Assembly: GCF_947623445.1 (NCBI RefSeq) | Contig: NC_135245.1 | Location: 18,793,501-18,857,500 of the forward strand | Source: Clavelina lepadiformis | Lineage: Eukaryota > Chordata > Ascidiacea > Aplousobranchia > Clavelinidae | Length of the DNA: 64,000 nucleotides | Direction of reading: 5' to 3' | Shown: positions 1-12,380 of the stretch, piece by piece | Layout: each line of letters starts with the position of its first letter | How positions within the stretch are numbered: position 1 is the stretch's first letter | Made by a program: the position numbers and the translations under genes | The notes under the pieces: model-generated | The model's input: only the letters and a program-made list of their open reading frames with translations | The model's database searches: none | Told to the model about the DNA's origin: nothing

Positions 1-200
1 CGATACATGGCGTCCAACAAATACTTCACATCACGCTCATGTGACCTGATCGAAATGTAGTTAAAGACTTTCTCAATAAAACGAAACAACGTGGTGAATA
101 AACTGCTTCTAACTTTATTCTTACAAAGGAAATACGCACAAGTTAGGAGAACCTTACGTTAAAAAAGGATCATATTATCAAGACGTCGTAGACGACGCTG

Positions 201-1109
201 TCAAGATCTTTTCAACACTAGCACAACGTTTACAACTTCATCTAGCGCATTGGGGAAATTCTGGTACTCTTCTTTTTCGACCAACTCAACCTCTTTTGCG
301 TCAATCATGTTTTGTAGGAACCGGTGAAACTCCAAATGGTATGAATCATTGCCCGGGATCCCAGCTGTCATTATGAATAAACCTCCGTGTTTCAGCGACT
401 TTACCATGCCCTAAACATAGAAGGAATTCTTCATATCAAGAAATTCTCTTTTTAAGATAAATTCCGTTATAATAAAATTTATTACCGGTAGTGCTGTCAC
501 AGAGATGTGATTAGGTCCAAACGATCCTGTACATGTGATAACATCATAGCTTTCGTCTTTGACCGGTAGTTCTCCTCTTTGGTCAACCCAATGACGAATG
601 ATGTTCCTGATGGAGAGATATAAATCGGTTTGTGTTTATCTCATGTCTACGAACAGATAAAAGTCCAAGTTTTGGCCTCAAGTGTGCCACAACTATCCTC
701 ACCTTATATTAAGTCCTTTCTTGTCGGCTTGCACCAGCATTCCCAAGTTGGCATCCAAAAGATCAAAAACGCCTTCATATCCATACTTCTTACGTATCAG
801 TTCTGCCGCCTTCCCAGTCCCTTGGAATACAATAGTTGATTAAACCTTCAAGCCCGTTGACAAAGACAGTGGTTGCTTTGTTTACTCAATTGACAAACCT
901 GTGCCTATGTCCAAAACTGCCTTCACGCCATGAGAATTCTTTCCAAACATTTTGGCCGCGTATTGTGGTGATTGGTAGTTAAGAGCGTCCAGTTCTTCGT
1001 CGTATTTTTTACTCCAACCAGTATAAGTTTCTTGAGATTCCATCGGGTTTTTGCATTTAACAACATTCTGACGATTAGTTTTGCCAAGTTCTCTCTTTGT
1101 AATTTCCAT
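201..1109 (-). CDS. METTL27-like SAM-dependent methyltransferase, copy A
   Basis: Four exons on the minus strand: 1109-899, 820-703, 606-486 and 410-201, all with GT-AG introns of 75-96 nt, giving 219 aa. Residues 65-74 form SAM-binding motif I (VLDIGTGTGK), which is created only when exon 1 is spliced to exon 2, so the splice model is well supported. The segment DYDEELDALNYQSP-like before it and the C-terminal block GGLFIMTAGIP...NVVLVLKRS match the class I methyltransferase family of Williams-Beuren region protein 27 (METTL27); the substrate of that family is not established. Length is slightly below human METTL27. It is the first of three tandem same-strand copies. A minus-strand AATAAA lies at 119-114, about 85 nt after the stop. 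Enzyme class is confident; METTL27 orthology is by resemblance. Confidence 0.82.
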
Positions 1110-1214
1110 TTTGGAACTGCTTTAAAGTTTATTAGTTTGAACAACTAGTTGTTGGAGTAGAATCTTTACAAATATGACAGCGACAATGACAATGACAGCG
1201 CACGGCTATAAATG

Positions 1215-1451
1215 TGTTACGTTTTGTTGTCCTCACTCGTAGAATTACAGGCACATGTTTTATTTAAAAGCAGTTAGGTCAAGTTTTCGTTCACACAGCT
1301 CATTTCAGGAGCTCCAATACAAAACTGTCAGTCCAACTACTTGTCAGACACACGTTGATTAAAAGACACATGTGCTTAATTAACCACTGAAACGCTCAAT
1401 CGGCCGCAAGGGAGAAACGTAACAGATACAGGGCAAAAACCAAGTGTAACA
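1215..1451 (-). mobile_element. Solo LTR of a Ty3/gypsy-type element
   Basis: A 237-bp segment begins TGTTAC and ends GTAACA and is flanked on both sides by the 4-bp direct repeat AATG (1211-1214 and 1452-1455). Its reverse complement aligns along its length with the LTR at 2526-2760, with many differences. The matching flank of copy C (about 12900) has the uninterrupted AATG site, so the insertion is visible against an empty site. It has no internal region, so it is a solo LTR fossil in the opposite orientation to the neighbouring gypsy copy. Confidence 0.85.
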
Positions 1452-1455
1452 AATG

Positions 1456-2525
1456 CAACACTACAGGGTGTATCTTAGCTTTCAAGCGCCTAACTTAGGT
1501 AAGAGTTTAAACTAAGCTTGAGTTCTAAATGTTTCTATGAATGCATGCTTCTACAAAACAAGTTTTACTGAAACTGCAATTCAAATCTTCAATCTGTCGG
1601 CAATATTGCTCAATGTCTTAATTTGCAGGGGTGACCTTTGAGCTGAACCTGGGCTTCAAGCCATAAAACTTAGACAATGTGCGTGTGTTCCGCACAGCAA
1701 TCTTCACTGATGCGATCAAATTTGTAGGTCTGTGTGGTTGCACAAACTCAAAACTACGAACTGTTATTGTCGTGCACAGGCCTTAACTCGACTAAAAGGC
1801 TCAGCAGTGCCGTAATGTTTAAAGGAAATGCTGCGCACATATATGTGCTGGATGTAGTTGATGTTTCCGGTAGATAATGCGAAGAAATTCACGGAAGTAA
1901 CATGTATGTTTCGCTTGAACTGAAATATTGTGAGACTGTGTGATCTACAAGACAGTGAATGCCCAGGGTAAGGGTAAGCGAGCATTTTCACCTTGTAACT
2001 GCCCATGCGCTCGGCGCAATCACAAGAGAAAGATAGTCTCCGTCTGAAGTAGGATCGTATATTCATGGTTTCACACTCAATATGTTTCACATGTAAAGCA
2101 ATAAGTCTCTGAGTATTTTGCAATTATTCGTGGGTAATTTGTGTATCTATTTCCTTGCTGAGATCATTCTGTTTGCTTTGCCTGAACCGCTGCTGATTGG
2201 TTTTCTGTGGACTGTATGGTCATTATAAAACTGTTTTAATAAAACTATGCGCAAGCTGATTTGAACTCATATGAGTTCAAGCGCATATCAGATCAATGCA
2301 AAGTAGCTGTTGGAAAAGTTGCTTCAGCAAGCCTGGTGAACGTGTTGGACCTTATTTTAATTCACATCAATTCAAGATCGACTGATTATTATTATAAGAC
2401 ACGTTAATTAAACAAATGTTATCTGTTTGTGCTTTGAGAGGCTTTTAAGCCCTAGGCAGTCTAGGCTAATTCAGAAAATACGTTTCTAAATTTGGCTTTC
2501 AGTCTTTCGATAATGTTCATGCATG
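1456..2525. repeat. Copy A upstream flank, shared with flanks of B and C
   Basis: No gene is seen here. The stretch aligns block by block with the upstream flanks of copy B (about 8400-9165 and 10536-10845) and copy C (about 12900-14180). It is therefore part of the tandemly duplicated unit that carries the METTL27-like genes. Open frames inside it are not conserved between the three flanks and I do not call them as genes. Confidence 0.7.
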
Positions 2526-2760
2526 TGTTACACGTGTTTGTGCTCTGTGAGTTTTCCCTTGCGGCCAATTACGCCTTTTTTCGCGCTTGATTAAGCACGT
2601 GTGTCTTTTTCGACCTGTGTCCGACAGGTAGCCAAACGGTCAATTTTACATTGGAGTTCCTGAGATGAGCTGTGTCAACGAAACTTCACTAAACTATTTT
2701 TAAATAAAAGATAGACCTGTAATTCTGCAAATCTAAGAATGAGAACAATAAAACGTAACA
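2526..2760 (+). repeat. 5' LTR of the gypsy fossil
   Basis: The 235-bp repeat begins TGTTACACG and ends AAACGTAACA. Its extent is defined by alignment to the solo LTR at 1215-1451 (reverse complement), including the conserved middle and the TG...CA ends. The sequence right after it starts TGGCGAGCACGG after one C and is in the position of a primer-binding site; I cannot name the primer tRNA. Confidence 0.8.
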
Positions 2761-5700
2761 CTGGCGAGCACGGCAGAACCTCTTTGATATACAGAATGAG
2801 TTGTCTTTTCTGAATGAATTCAAATTTTTCTGCGACAGTGTTAAAGCATCGGATGCGGCAAAGAAACATGCATTTCTACAAAGCTTGCCGGAAGACATGA
2901 GATTCTCCATGACCGCTGGTCGTAAAGAACTCGACGAGCTTAGTTATGACGAACTAATTCAACAAGCAAAAAACACGGCTTCAGGACTATTTTCACAAAA
3001 GCATGCCATGCAACAATTCTTCCAGCGCATTCAAGGTTTGACGCAACCGTAAGAAGCTTTCTTGAAGTTATAGCCCAATTGGGAAAAGTGGCTTAGCCAA
3101 ACGACGACCAGCATGAAACGCGCAGTAGTGTGCTGTACAACCTACTTGTTCGAGAACGAAGATCGTCAACAAGCCTTTCAAATTTACGGGATAACTCTAA
3201 AAATGCACAACCGGATTTTTACGCCACCGTAAAGACCATTATTGAAAACGCAGAACGGACGCATGATGAACCATGTATAATGACGTCAGAAGTAGCAGCG
3301 GTAAGAGATAGATCACCAGGTTGTATCCAAATTAATAAAAACTGTCGAAAAACTTCAGGTCCAAATTTCCCAGCTGCGAAACGAAATGAAGACAGCAAGA
3401 GAACCTCGGGAAGAGAGAAGAAGACTTCAGTGTTTTAACTGTGGTGAATATGGTCACATTGTTCGACGTTGTCAAAGACAACGTGCACGAAACCTTCGAC
3501 GTGCTTCTGACGTACATGGAATTCATAACAATCCACCTCGGGAAATCTACCTGATTCAAACTATGGATCAGGACTTGCATAGGTATGCCAACATAAAAAT
3601 TAATGGGAGTTCGGTGTTTGCTCTGATTGACACTGGGGCGACCGTTACAGTTATAAATAAGAGTTTGTATGATATGTTATAAACAACATTAGCAAAATGC
3701 CCAACCGAAATTGGTTTTGTGGGTGCTGAAGCTAAGCCTATAAATATGTTGGGCAAGTATCAAGTTAAAATCTCAGTCGCTGGTTCTATAGAATCTTGCG
3801 ATATTTATGTCTGCGTCTCTATCGCTGATCACTGTATCTTGGGAATTGATTAATTATTTGCAACATAACCGGTGAAACGTGAATTATGAAAAATTGCTTT
3901 TAAAAGCGGTATAGGTGGCACCATTCCCCTACTAAAATTCCCAGGCCTAGCAAATAGTCATGTCGTTAAGTTGTTAGATTTTTCACGAATTCCTCCCTTT
4001 ACCGAACTGCTACTCCCTGGAACATTTGACGACCAACCAAACATGCCAGATGTGGAAGTTTTGATCGAACACCTTAACAACGTCCAAGAGAAGTGGAATG
4101 TTGCAGTCGCGGAGTGCCTCTACTCAAGCCTACTTAGTCCAGTTATGCTTGGCAAATCAATCAAACGTCGAAGTTGTAATTCCAAGCGGGTCTTCCGTTG
4201 CCAGGGTTGTTCCAATTGCAGGTGAAAGCAATGTTTAATATACAAATGCTTACTCAATTCTTCCTTTTACAGAGAAAAAATTTGCCAACGTTGAGTGGTC
4301 TGTACTGAACGATGAGTTATGTTCGGACAAATTGGAACTGTCAGAAGTTGAACGCCAAAAGCTGTTTTCCGTAATCTCTTCCTTTCGTGATGTATTTTCG
4401 CTGCACCCGTACGATATTGGACAAACAGAACTGGTCGAACACTCAATCGAAACTGGAGACTCGCTCCCTACACGACAGCAACCAAGACGCTTGTCTGAAC
4501 CCTTAAAGCAAAAGGTAAATGAACTAATTCAGGATGTGTGTGACAAAGAAATTATTCAACCTTCTCAATCACCCAGGGCTAGTCCAATTATGTTAGTTCG
4601 CAAAAGAGACGGTGATGTGCGGTTTTGCATCGATTACCGTAAGCTGAATGAATGTACAAAAAAATCTAGTTATTTCTTATCTCGAATTGGTGAGAGCTTA
4701 GACCAATTATCTGGTTGCCGTTATATTTCAACTTTAGACCTTCGTTCGGTCCACTGGCAAATAAAAATGAAACCCTCCGATAAACCAAAAACTGCTTTTA
4801 CGTGTTATAAAGGACTCTATGAATTTAATGTTATGCCAATTGGACTTTGCAATTTAATGCACCGTCAACCTTCCAGCACTTGATGAGATCGGAAGGTTCA
4901 ACTGCCGCCAAAAATACCAGGTGTGTTCGATCGATTTCTCAGAAGCATCTGGATAGTCAACCGAAAACAGTATTACGGCGCAGCAAAAAGATCCTGTGTT
5001 GCAAAGACTGTTTTAGTGGATGAGCCAGGGACGTTGACCATCATTTAAAAAAAGTAAAAAACGACAGCTAAGCTGTGCGTCACGATTGGAATATTTTTGG
5101 TGAAATTGTTCTACATAATGGCATGCTATATCGTAGAATTGAGAATTCTGTGAAAGAAGTTTATGTTCAGTAGCTGGTGCCCTCAACAATGAAGAATGAA
5201 GTGTTGAAGTTTGTTCACGATTTTATTCTCGGAGGTGGGCACATGTGCGTCAAAAGAACGTTTGTCAGGCTAAAGGAGCGTTTTTTCTGGACATTTTTGC
5301 CACAAAGATGCCGAAACATACTGCTAAGAGTATTTCTTGTGCGATTTAAGACAAGTACCAAGGCGAATTGTTCGTGCCCCATTAGTTCCATCAGAGGAGA
5401 AGACACCTATGCAGAAAGTTGACATCGACGTATTAAGCGGTCTAACCGAAACGCGAAACGGAAATCGTTACATTCTTGTCGTATGTGACACCTACACGAA
5501 GTACATGCAGTGTTGGCCAATGAAATTCTAAAATGCCAAAGATACTCTTTATTTGCTTTACCACCGTTGGGTGACGATACATGGCGTCCCAGAAACAATT
5601 CACTCCGTCCCGGGCCGAAATTTTGAAAGTATTCCTTTTCAAGAGCTGTCACGCTTAATGGGTTGCAAAAAGACAAGAACAACCCCGTATCACGCAATGG

Positions 5701-6550
5701 GAAACGGTGGTGTTGAAAGAAACAATCAGACCATGAATTGCCATTTAAAAAAATTATGTTCAACTTGACCCAACCTCTTGGGATGATGCGCTCTCCGCGG
5801 TTAGCGCTACTTACAATGCAAGTGTTCACGAGGAATCTGGAGTTTCTCCTCATTACTTGCTCACTGGAAGGAATCTTAGGTTGCCTACAGATCTTGTAAT
5901 CAAGTTTGGAACAACGTAGGTTTCATATGAAAAAGCGTTATGACAAAAAGGCGTCTGACGATCAGTATAACGAAGGTGATGCAGATCTGTTGCGAGACGA
6001 GGCTCTTCCAAAAGATAAAACCAGAAAGTTTCACTTGCCTAATAAAGACCATTACGTACTTGTTAACAATGTTATTTCCACTGTAAATTAATTGATAGGA
6101 AATCGCGAAGAAAAAACTTGTACTATACAATTCAATCGACTAAAAAGTTATGACCATTTTGACAGATTGACGGAAAATCCTATTTCAGAAGGTGTCAGCG
6201 AGAACGAGGGTAAAATTTCTCCATCAACGGATCCGACAAACAACTGCCATCAGTTTCGTGAATGCTGCAATCCGGAACCGGAAATCACGTCCTCTTACCA
6301 GCTGCAACCGGGAGTGTACGTAATGCCGGAAAGCATTCAGAACCCAGTACAGAATAGTAATTTCGTAAGCGATAGTGCTTTGCAAGCCGCTATCCTCCGA
6401 GCCGTCCACAGCGCGTTTAATGTAGACCTTGTTTTTCCCAGATCTTGAAAGGTAGAGTACAAAAATATACGCATCTGTTCACTGCACTCACTCATGTATA
6501 GTTACTTATAACTATAGTCAATTGTTGCGTTTTTTTTCTTTTTATATTGT
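2526..6550 (+). mobile_element. Ty3/gypsy LTR retrotransposon fossil
   Basis: An LTR at 2526-2760 is followed by an internal region in plus orientation. Parts in order are gag-like sequence (about 2800-3420), a CCHC zinc knuckle (CFNCGEYGH, about 3436), an aspartic protease core (LIDTGATVTVIN, about 3625), a reverse transcriptase with FCIDYRKLN (about 4625), and integrase zinc-binding and catalytic-core sequence (about 5180-5770), then a 3' tail region to about 6448. The order protease-RT-integrase places it in Ty3/gypsy. The element is clearly dead, broken in many places and shortened internally. I see no second LTR, so the right edge (6450-6550) is only bounded by where copy B flank homology resumes. 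It looks old. Confidence 0.85.
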
Positions 6551-6554
6551 TAAT

Positions 6555-6983
6555 GGCGGCTAACTCTCTGCTAAATGGCTTTGATCACTAAACAAGCTCT
6601 AAGTGCAACCTGCAACGTACTCTGTTGTTATGATCAGTGCAAAGCCCTATAATATTACATTTGGCCTGTGCCAGACACGTTGCAATCTTCAGGTTTTTAA
6701 CACTTGAACCTCACAGTCAAACTACAGATATAATATCCACATTCGTAAAATCTAGCGTCACGTGAATGCATGACATGATATACTTGTAAGTGCGGCCTGG
6801 ATGATTCTATTACATCATGCTCATGTGACCTGATCGAAATGTAGTCAAAGACTTTCTCAATAAAACGAAACAAGGTTGTGAATAAACTGCTTCTAACTTT
6901 ATTCTTGCAAAGTAAATACACACAAGTTAGTAAAACCTTACGTTCAAAAGGATCATATTATCAAGACGTTGTCGACAACGCCT
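6555..6983. repeat. Start of tandem unit B (3' flank of copy B)
   Basis: This stretch begins GGCGGCTAACTCTCTGC and matches 11044-11471 (start GGAGGCTAACTCTCTGC) at a constant offset of about 4489. It marks the left edge of the duplicated unit carrying copies B and C, and lies downstream of copy B on its strand. No coding signal is seen. Confidence 0.75.
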
Positions 6984-7892
6984 TCAAGATCTTTTCAACA
7001 CAAGCACAACATGTACAACTTCATCTAGCGCATTTGGGAAATTCTTGTACTCTTCTTTTTCGACCAACTCAACCTCTTTTGCGTCAATCATGTTATGTAG
7101 GAACCGGTGAAACTCCAAAGTGTATGAATTATTTTCCGGGATCCCAACTGTCAGTATGAATAAGCCTCCCTGTTTCAGCGACTTTATCAAGCCCTAAACG
7201 TAGAAGGAATTCTTCATATCAAGAAATTCACTTTTTAAGATAAATTCCGTTATAATAAATTTTATTACGGGTACTGCTGTCACAGGAATGTGATTAGATG
7301 AAAATGATCCTGTACATGTGATGACATCATAGCTTTCGTCTTTGACCGGTAGTTCTCCTCTTTGGTCAACCCAATGACGAATGATGTTCCTGATGGAGAG
7401 ATATAAATCGGTTTGTCTTTATCTCATGTCTACAAACAGATAAAAGTCCAAGTTTTGGCCTCAAGGATGCCACAACTATCCTCACCTTACGTTAAGTCCT
7501 TTCTTGTCGGCTTGCACCAGCATTCCCAAGTTGGCGTCCAGGATATCAAGAACGCCTTCGTATCCATACTTGTTACGTATAAGTTCTGCCGCCTTCCCAG
7601 TCCCTTGGAATAAAATATTTGGTTAAACCTTCAATCCTGTTGACATAGGAAGTGTTTGCTTTGTTTACGCAATTGACAAACCTGTGCCGATGTCCAAAAC
7701 TGCCTTCACGTCATCAGAATACTTTCCAAACATTTTGGCCGCGTAATGAGGAGATTGGTAGTTAAGGGTATCCAGTTCTTCGTCGTACTTTTCACCCCAA
7801 CCTTTATATATTTCTTGCGATTCCATCGGGTTTTTGCATTTAATAACATTCTTACGTATATTTTGGTAAAGCTCTCTCTTTGTGATTTCCAT
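6984..7892 (-). CDS. METTL27-like SAM-dependent methyltransferase, copy B
   Basis: Exons 7892-7682, 7603-7486, 7389-7269 and 7193-6984 encode 219 aa with every junction at the same codon phase as copy A (constant offset 6783). Motif I reads VLDIGTGTGK across the first junction and no stop interrupts the frame. The C-terminal exon starts Gly-Leu-Ile-Lys-Ser, where copy A has Gly-Met-Val. Compared with A it differs at scattered residues, mostly conservative, which looks like a functional paralogue rather than a relic. A minus-strand AATAAA is present near 6900. Substrate unknown. Confidence 0.82.
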
Positions 7893-9165
7893 TTTGGAAC
7901 TGGTTTAAAGTTTATTAGTTTGAACAAGTAGTTGTTGGAGTGGAATCTTTACAAATAAAAAAAAACAACAACAATACTTAACTTAATAAAGAGATCAAAT
8001 TATGTTCATATACATTTTAATCAAACTACTGTAACGAGTATACTGTACAGCACTAGGTATAATGCGTGGGTTCCGTTTAGCAATCTTCACTGATTCAATG
8101 AAATTTGTTGGTCTACCTGAGAGTCTTTGTCAAAATATTAACTAACTTCAAGAGCTTCAGCAGCTGTTTGCTGGCACTGCATCTCTGAATCTACATTTTC
8201 ACTGACGCATTTCCTGCCGAATGCGAAAGCGTTTTTTGCCAAATAAGAGTTTGTTCCTTAAATGTCTTGTATACTTTCGAATGTTAGGCTTGCTAAATTG
8301 CAGCAACTGATTTTGTATCAAGGCTTTTAAAATAACTAAACACTTCAGAAAAAAGAGAAAATTTTTCTGCAATCGACTTTGCACATTGTCTTAATGACAG
8401 CGCACGGTTGCAAGTGCGACACTACAGGGTGTGTCTTAGCTTTCAAGCGCCTAACTTAGGTAAGAGTTTAAATTAAGTTTGAGTTCTAAATGTTTCTATA
8501 ACCGCATGCTTCTACAAAACAAGTTTAATTGAAACTGAAATTTAAATCTTCAATCTATTCGCAATATTGTTCAATGTCTTAATCTGCACTGGTGACCTTT
8601 GAGCTTAACCTGAACCCTAAGGCATAAAAGTTAGATAATATTGCATGTGGTTGCACAAACTCAAAACTACGAACTGTTATTGTCGTGCACAGGCCTTAAA
8701 ACGACTAAAAAAGGCACCGCGGTGCCGTAATGTTTAAAGGAAATGCTGCGCACATATTGGAAGTGGGTGATATTTCCTGTAGAGTGTAGATAATGCAAAG
8801 AAATTCACAGAAGCAACATGTATGTTTCGCTAGAAATGATATATTGTAGGACTGTGTGGTCTAGAAGAGAGTGAATGTCCTGGGTAAAGGTAAGCGAGCA
8901 TTTTCACCTTTTAACTGCTCATGCGCTCGGCGCAATCACAAGACAAAGATGGCCTCCGCCTGAAACAGGATCGTATATTCATGGTTTCACACTCAAAATC
9001 TTTCACATGTAAAGCAATGTCATTAAATATTTTGCAATAATTCGTGGCGAATTTGTGTATCTATTTCCTTGCTGAGCTCATTCTGTTTGCTTTGCCTGAA
9101 GCTCAGCCGATTGGCGTGAAGCGGCGCATCGTGTGAGCGTTGGTTTTCTGTGGACTGTATGATAA
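7893..9165. repeat. Copy B upstream flank, shared with A and C
   Basis: No gene is seen. The stretch aligns with the copy A and copy C upstream flanks and shows the empty piggyBac target (TTAA followed by AACGACT, about 8696) that is filled in C. An A-rich run with CAACAACAATA around 7958-7976 is shared with copy C. Confidence 0.7.
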
Positions 9166-10535
9166 TTATAGTTTTGCTGTTGTACTAAAAGCTATTCTGT
9201 TTGGACAACATTGAATATAGTACCTAGCAATTGTTGCTAATGATGGCGTTCTACTTGTGACACATGCATGGTAGCACATAGCTATGGTTGCCATTAATTT
9301 TTGATCTTTTGGTTTACTTTTTCATTCAGATTTAAAGTTGATGTGCCATTACAGTGCATACTTCGAGCTGGAGTATATCCAATGACAGAAAGTTTTCACT
9401 CAACATTGGCAGCTTTATTGAGGAGTAAAACAACAAAGTGCAAGTGCGTGAGTTTATTCTGCAACAACCTGGTGACGGTATAGGAAAATGTGGATTGTGT
9501 TTTACATTATGCATGTCAGGTAGTTTCTGTGTAAAATGGTGTCTTATCAGTGCATAATAAAGTTTCTACTTTGAAAAATAAATAGAGGGTATAAGGGATA
9601 ATTTGAGTATGTTAGACTAAAGCAATTTAAATTGTTTATTTCTGGACAATATGAAATAAAACTTATTAGTGTTACTAAGGACCATCAAAAGATTATCATA
9701 ATGGTTTTGCAAAACAATTACATCTGCTACATCACAATTTATCTGCCTTGATGAAAAACAAAAGCAGATGTTCTTGAAAAAAGGTGTAGCCTACCTGTGA
9801 GGTTCAGCAAGTAAGTCTAGTAAGACCTATGTATTGCTGTGAATGGAGTTAAAGCAGAGTCCTGCTCCTCTGTTTCAAACGATACTGCTATTCCTTTTGA
9901 AACCATAAGGCAATTAGGCGAAATAAAATGCATGTAATGAAGTCCATTGGAACTCTCACTGTGTTATCTCAAACAGAGGAAGAGTACATTGCTAATAGGC
10001 CTATAACGTTGTGCAACTTTCCTTATCTGGGTTTCCTATTGATTGGAAAGACCTCAAGCTGTTGGTTATAACTTACTTGGACAGTTATCCGTGAAACAAG
10101 GCACAATCTTCAGATTTCATGTTCATAAAGACATGGAAGATATTTCACACCAAGAGGTATTCGGAAGAGTTAGCATTTTCACTTTCATGTCTGCCGCTAA
10201 GACCGATGTTTGACAGCCGATTTCTAATTAAGCAAAAACACTATATCACTTGCTCTTTTTGGCTATAACTGTAATTTCTATAAAGATGTCGAAAACGTTG
10301 GAAATATTTTCATATTTGCAGTTAATGTTATATTTTCAATTGTACAAAAGTTGTCGGTCTCTTGCAAAAGCGCTTGAAAATCAGTAACGATCTTTGCTGA
10401 TGCCGCAGTTTGGGTGATTAAAAAGAAACTGAAGCAGTTTTAAATTTAGTTTTTAAAAAAAGATGAAAATAGGCTGATTCCGAAAATGCAAACAAAACGT
10501 TTCTATCTTTCTTTGTTTATTAGTTATTGACAAAA
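9166..10535. other. 1.37-kb insertion present only behind copy B
   Basis: Copy A runs straight from its CATTATA (about 2220) to TAAAACTATGCG, whereas copy B has about 1370 extra bases at the same place. Inside, a splice-acceptor-like TTTTCATTCAG at 9321-9331 precedes an open block to 9483 ending with Val-Thr-Val-stop, and an AATAAA follows at about 9555. That resembles a terminal exon with 3' UTR, but I do not recognise the peptide. Possible 5-bp repeats TTATA flank the insert; no convincing inverted termini are seen. It may be a transposed gene fragment or an unknown element. Confidence 0.5.
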
Positions 10536-11471
10536 CCGTCTTTATAAAACTATGCGGAAGCGGATTTGAACTCACATGAGTTCAAGCGCATATCAGATCA
10601 ATGCAAAGTAGCTGTTGGAAAAGTTGCTTCAGCGAACCTGGTGAACGTGTACTGTTGGACCTATATTTTTAATTCACATCAATTCAAGATAGACTGTTTA
10701 TTATTATTATAAGAAACCTTTTCAATTAAACAAAAGTTATCGGTTTGTGCTTTGAGGGGCCTTTTATCCCTAAGCAGTCTAGGCCCATTCAGAAACTACA
10801 TTTCTAAATTTGGCTTTCAGTCTTTCGATAATGTTCATGCTTGCAAAAATTTAGGTCCTATCAAATGTAGAAATACTTTGTTTTTGATGTCATTTTTTAT
10901 TGACTATTTAAGTTATTTACGCGAAAGTGACTTATTTCTATAGAATCAAATTTTTACCGGATTTATGTTTGATGCTTTACACATTTCCAAATAAATTGCT
11001 TATGTTTCACCGACAACAAACAGGACTGAATATGTTAAGAAGTGGAGGCTAACTCTCTGCTAAATGGTTTTGATCACTGAATAAGCTCTATGTGCACCCT
11101 GCAACGTTCTCTGTTGCTATGATAAGTGCAAAGCCCTTTAATATTATATTTGGTTTGTGCCAGACACGTTGCAATCTGCAGGTTTTGAACACTTGTACCT
11201 CACTGTCCAAACTTCAGATATAATATCCAAATTTGTAAAATCTAGCGTCATGTGAATGACATGATATACTTGTATGTGCGGCCTGGATGATTCTATCACA
11301 TCAAGCTCGTTTGATATGATCGAAATGTAGTCGAAGACTTTCTCAATAAAACGAAACAAGGCGGTGAATAAACTGCTGATAACCTTATTCTTACGAAGGA
11401 AATACGCACAAGTTATAGTGGAACCTTACGTTCAAAAGGATCATATTGTCAAGACGTTGTCGACGACGCCG
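10536..11471. repeat. Remainder of unit B and start of unit C
   Basis: The first 300 bases match copy A flank 2225-2520. From 11044 the sequence matches 6555-6983, marking the start of the next tandem unit. Bases 10846-11043 have no counterpart that I can see. No gene is supported. Confidence 0.65.
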
Positions 11472-12380
11472 TCAAAATCTTTTCAACACAAGCACAACAT
11501 GTACAACTTTATCTAGCGCATTCGGAAAATTCTGGTACTCTTCTTTTTCGACCAACTCAACCTCTTTTGCGTCAATCATGTTTTGTAGGAACCGGTGAAA
11601 CTCCAAAGTGTATGAATTATTTTCTGGGATCCCAACTGTCATTATGAATAAGCCTCCATGTTTCAGCGACTTTATCAAGCCCTAAACGTAGAAGGAATTC
11701 TTCATACCAAGAATTTCTCTTTTTAAGATAAATGCCGTTATAATAAATTTTATTACCGTTACTGCTGTCACAGGAATGTGATTAGATGAAAATGATCCTG
11801 TACATGTGATGACATCATAGCTTTCGTCTTTGACCGGTAGCTCTCCTCTTTGGTCAACCCAATGACGAATGATGTTCCTGATGGAGAGATATAAATCGGT
11901 TTGTCTTTATCTCATGTCTACACACATATAAAAGTACAAGTTTTGGCCTCAAGGATGCCACAACTATCCTGACCTTATGTTAAGTCCTTTCTTGTCGGCT
12001 TGCACCAGCATTCCCAAGTTGGCGTCCAGGATATCAAGAACGCCGTCATATCCATACTTGTTACGTATAAGTTCTGCCGCCTTCCCAGTCCCTTGGAATA
12101 AAATATTTGGTTAAACCTTCAATCCTGTTGACATAGGAAGTGTTTACTTTGTTTACTCAATTGACCAACCTGTGCCGATGTCCAAAACTGCATTCACGCC
12201 ATCAGAATACTTTCCAAACATTTTGGCCGCGTAATGAGGAGATTGGTAATTAAGGGTGTCCAGTTCTTCGTCGTACTTTTCACCCCAACCAGTATAAGTT
12301 TCTTGCGATTCCTTCGGGTTTTTGCATTTAACAACATTCTTACGAATATTTTGGTAAAGTTCTCTCTTTGTGATTTCCAT
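11472..12380 (-). CDS. METTL27-like SAM-dependent methyltransferase, copy C
   Basis: Exons 12380-12170, 12091-11974, 11877-11757 and 11681-11472 encode 219 aa, at a constant offset of 11271 from copy A. Motif I is intact after splicing (VLDIGTGTGK) and no frame interruption is seen. It is closest to copy B in both coding sequence and flanks. The AATAAA seen after A and B reads AATAAG here. C is head-to-head with copy D, 3.7 kb apart, across a flank filled with transposons. Confidence 0.82.

Noticed and set aside
1764-2123. 119-codon minus-strand frame
   Set aside because: It lies in the shared METTL27-unit flank and is not kept open in the matching flanks of copies B and C.
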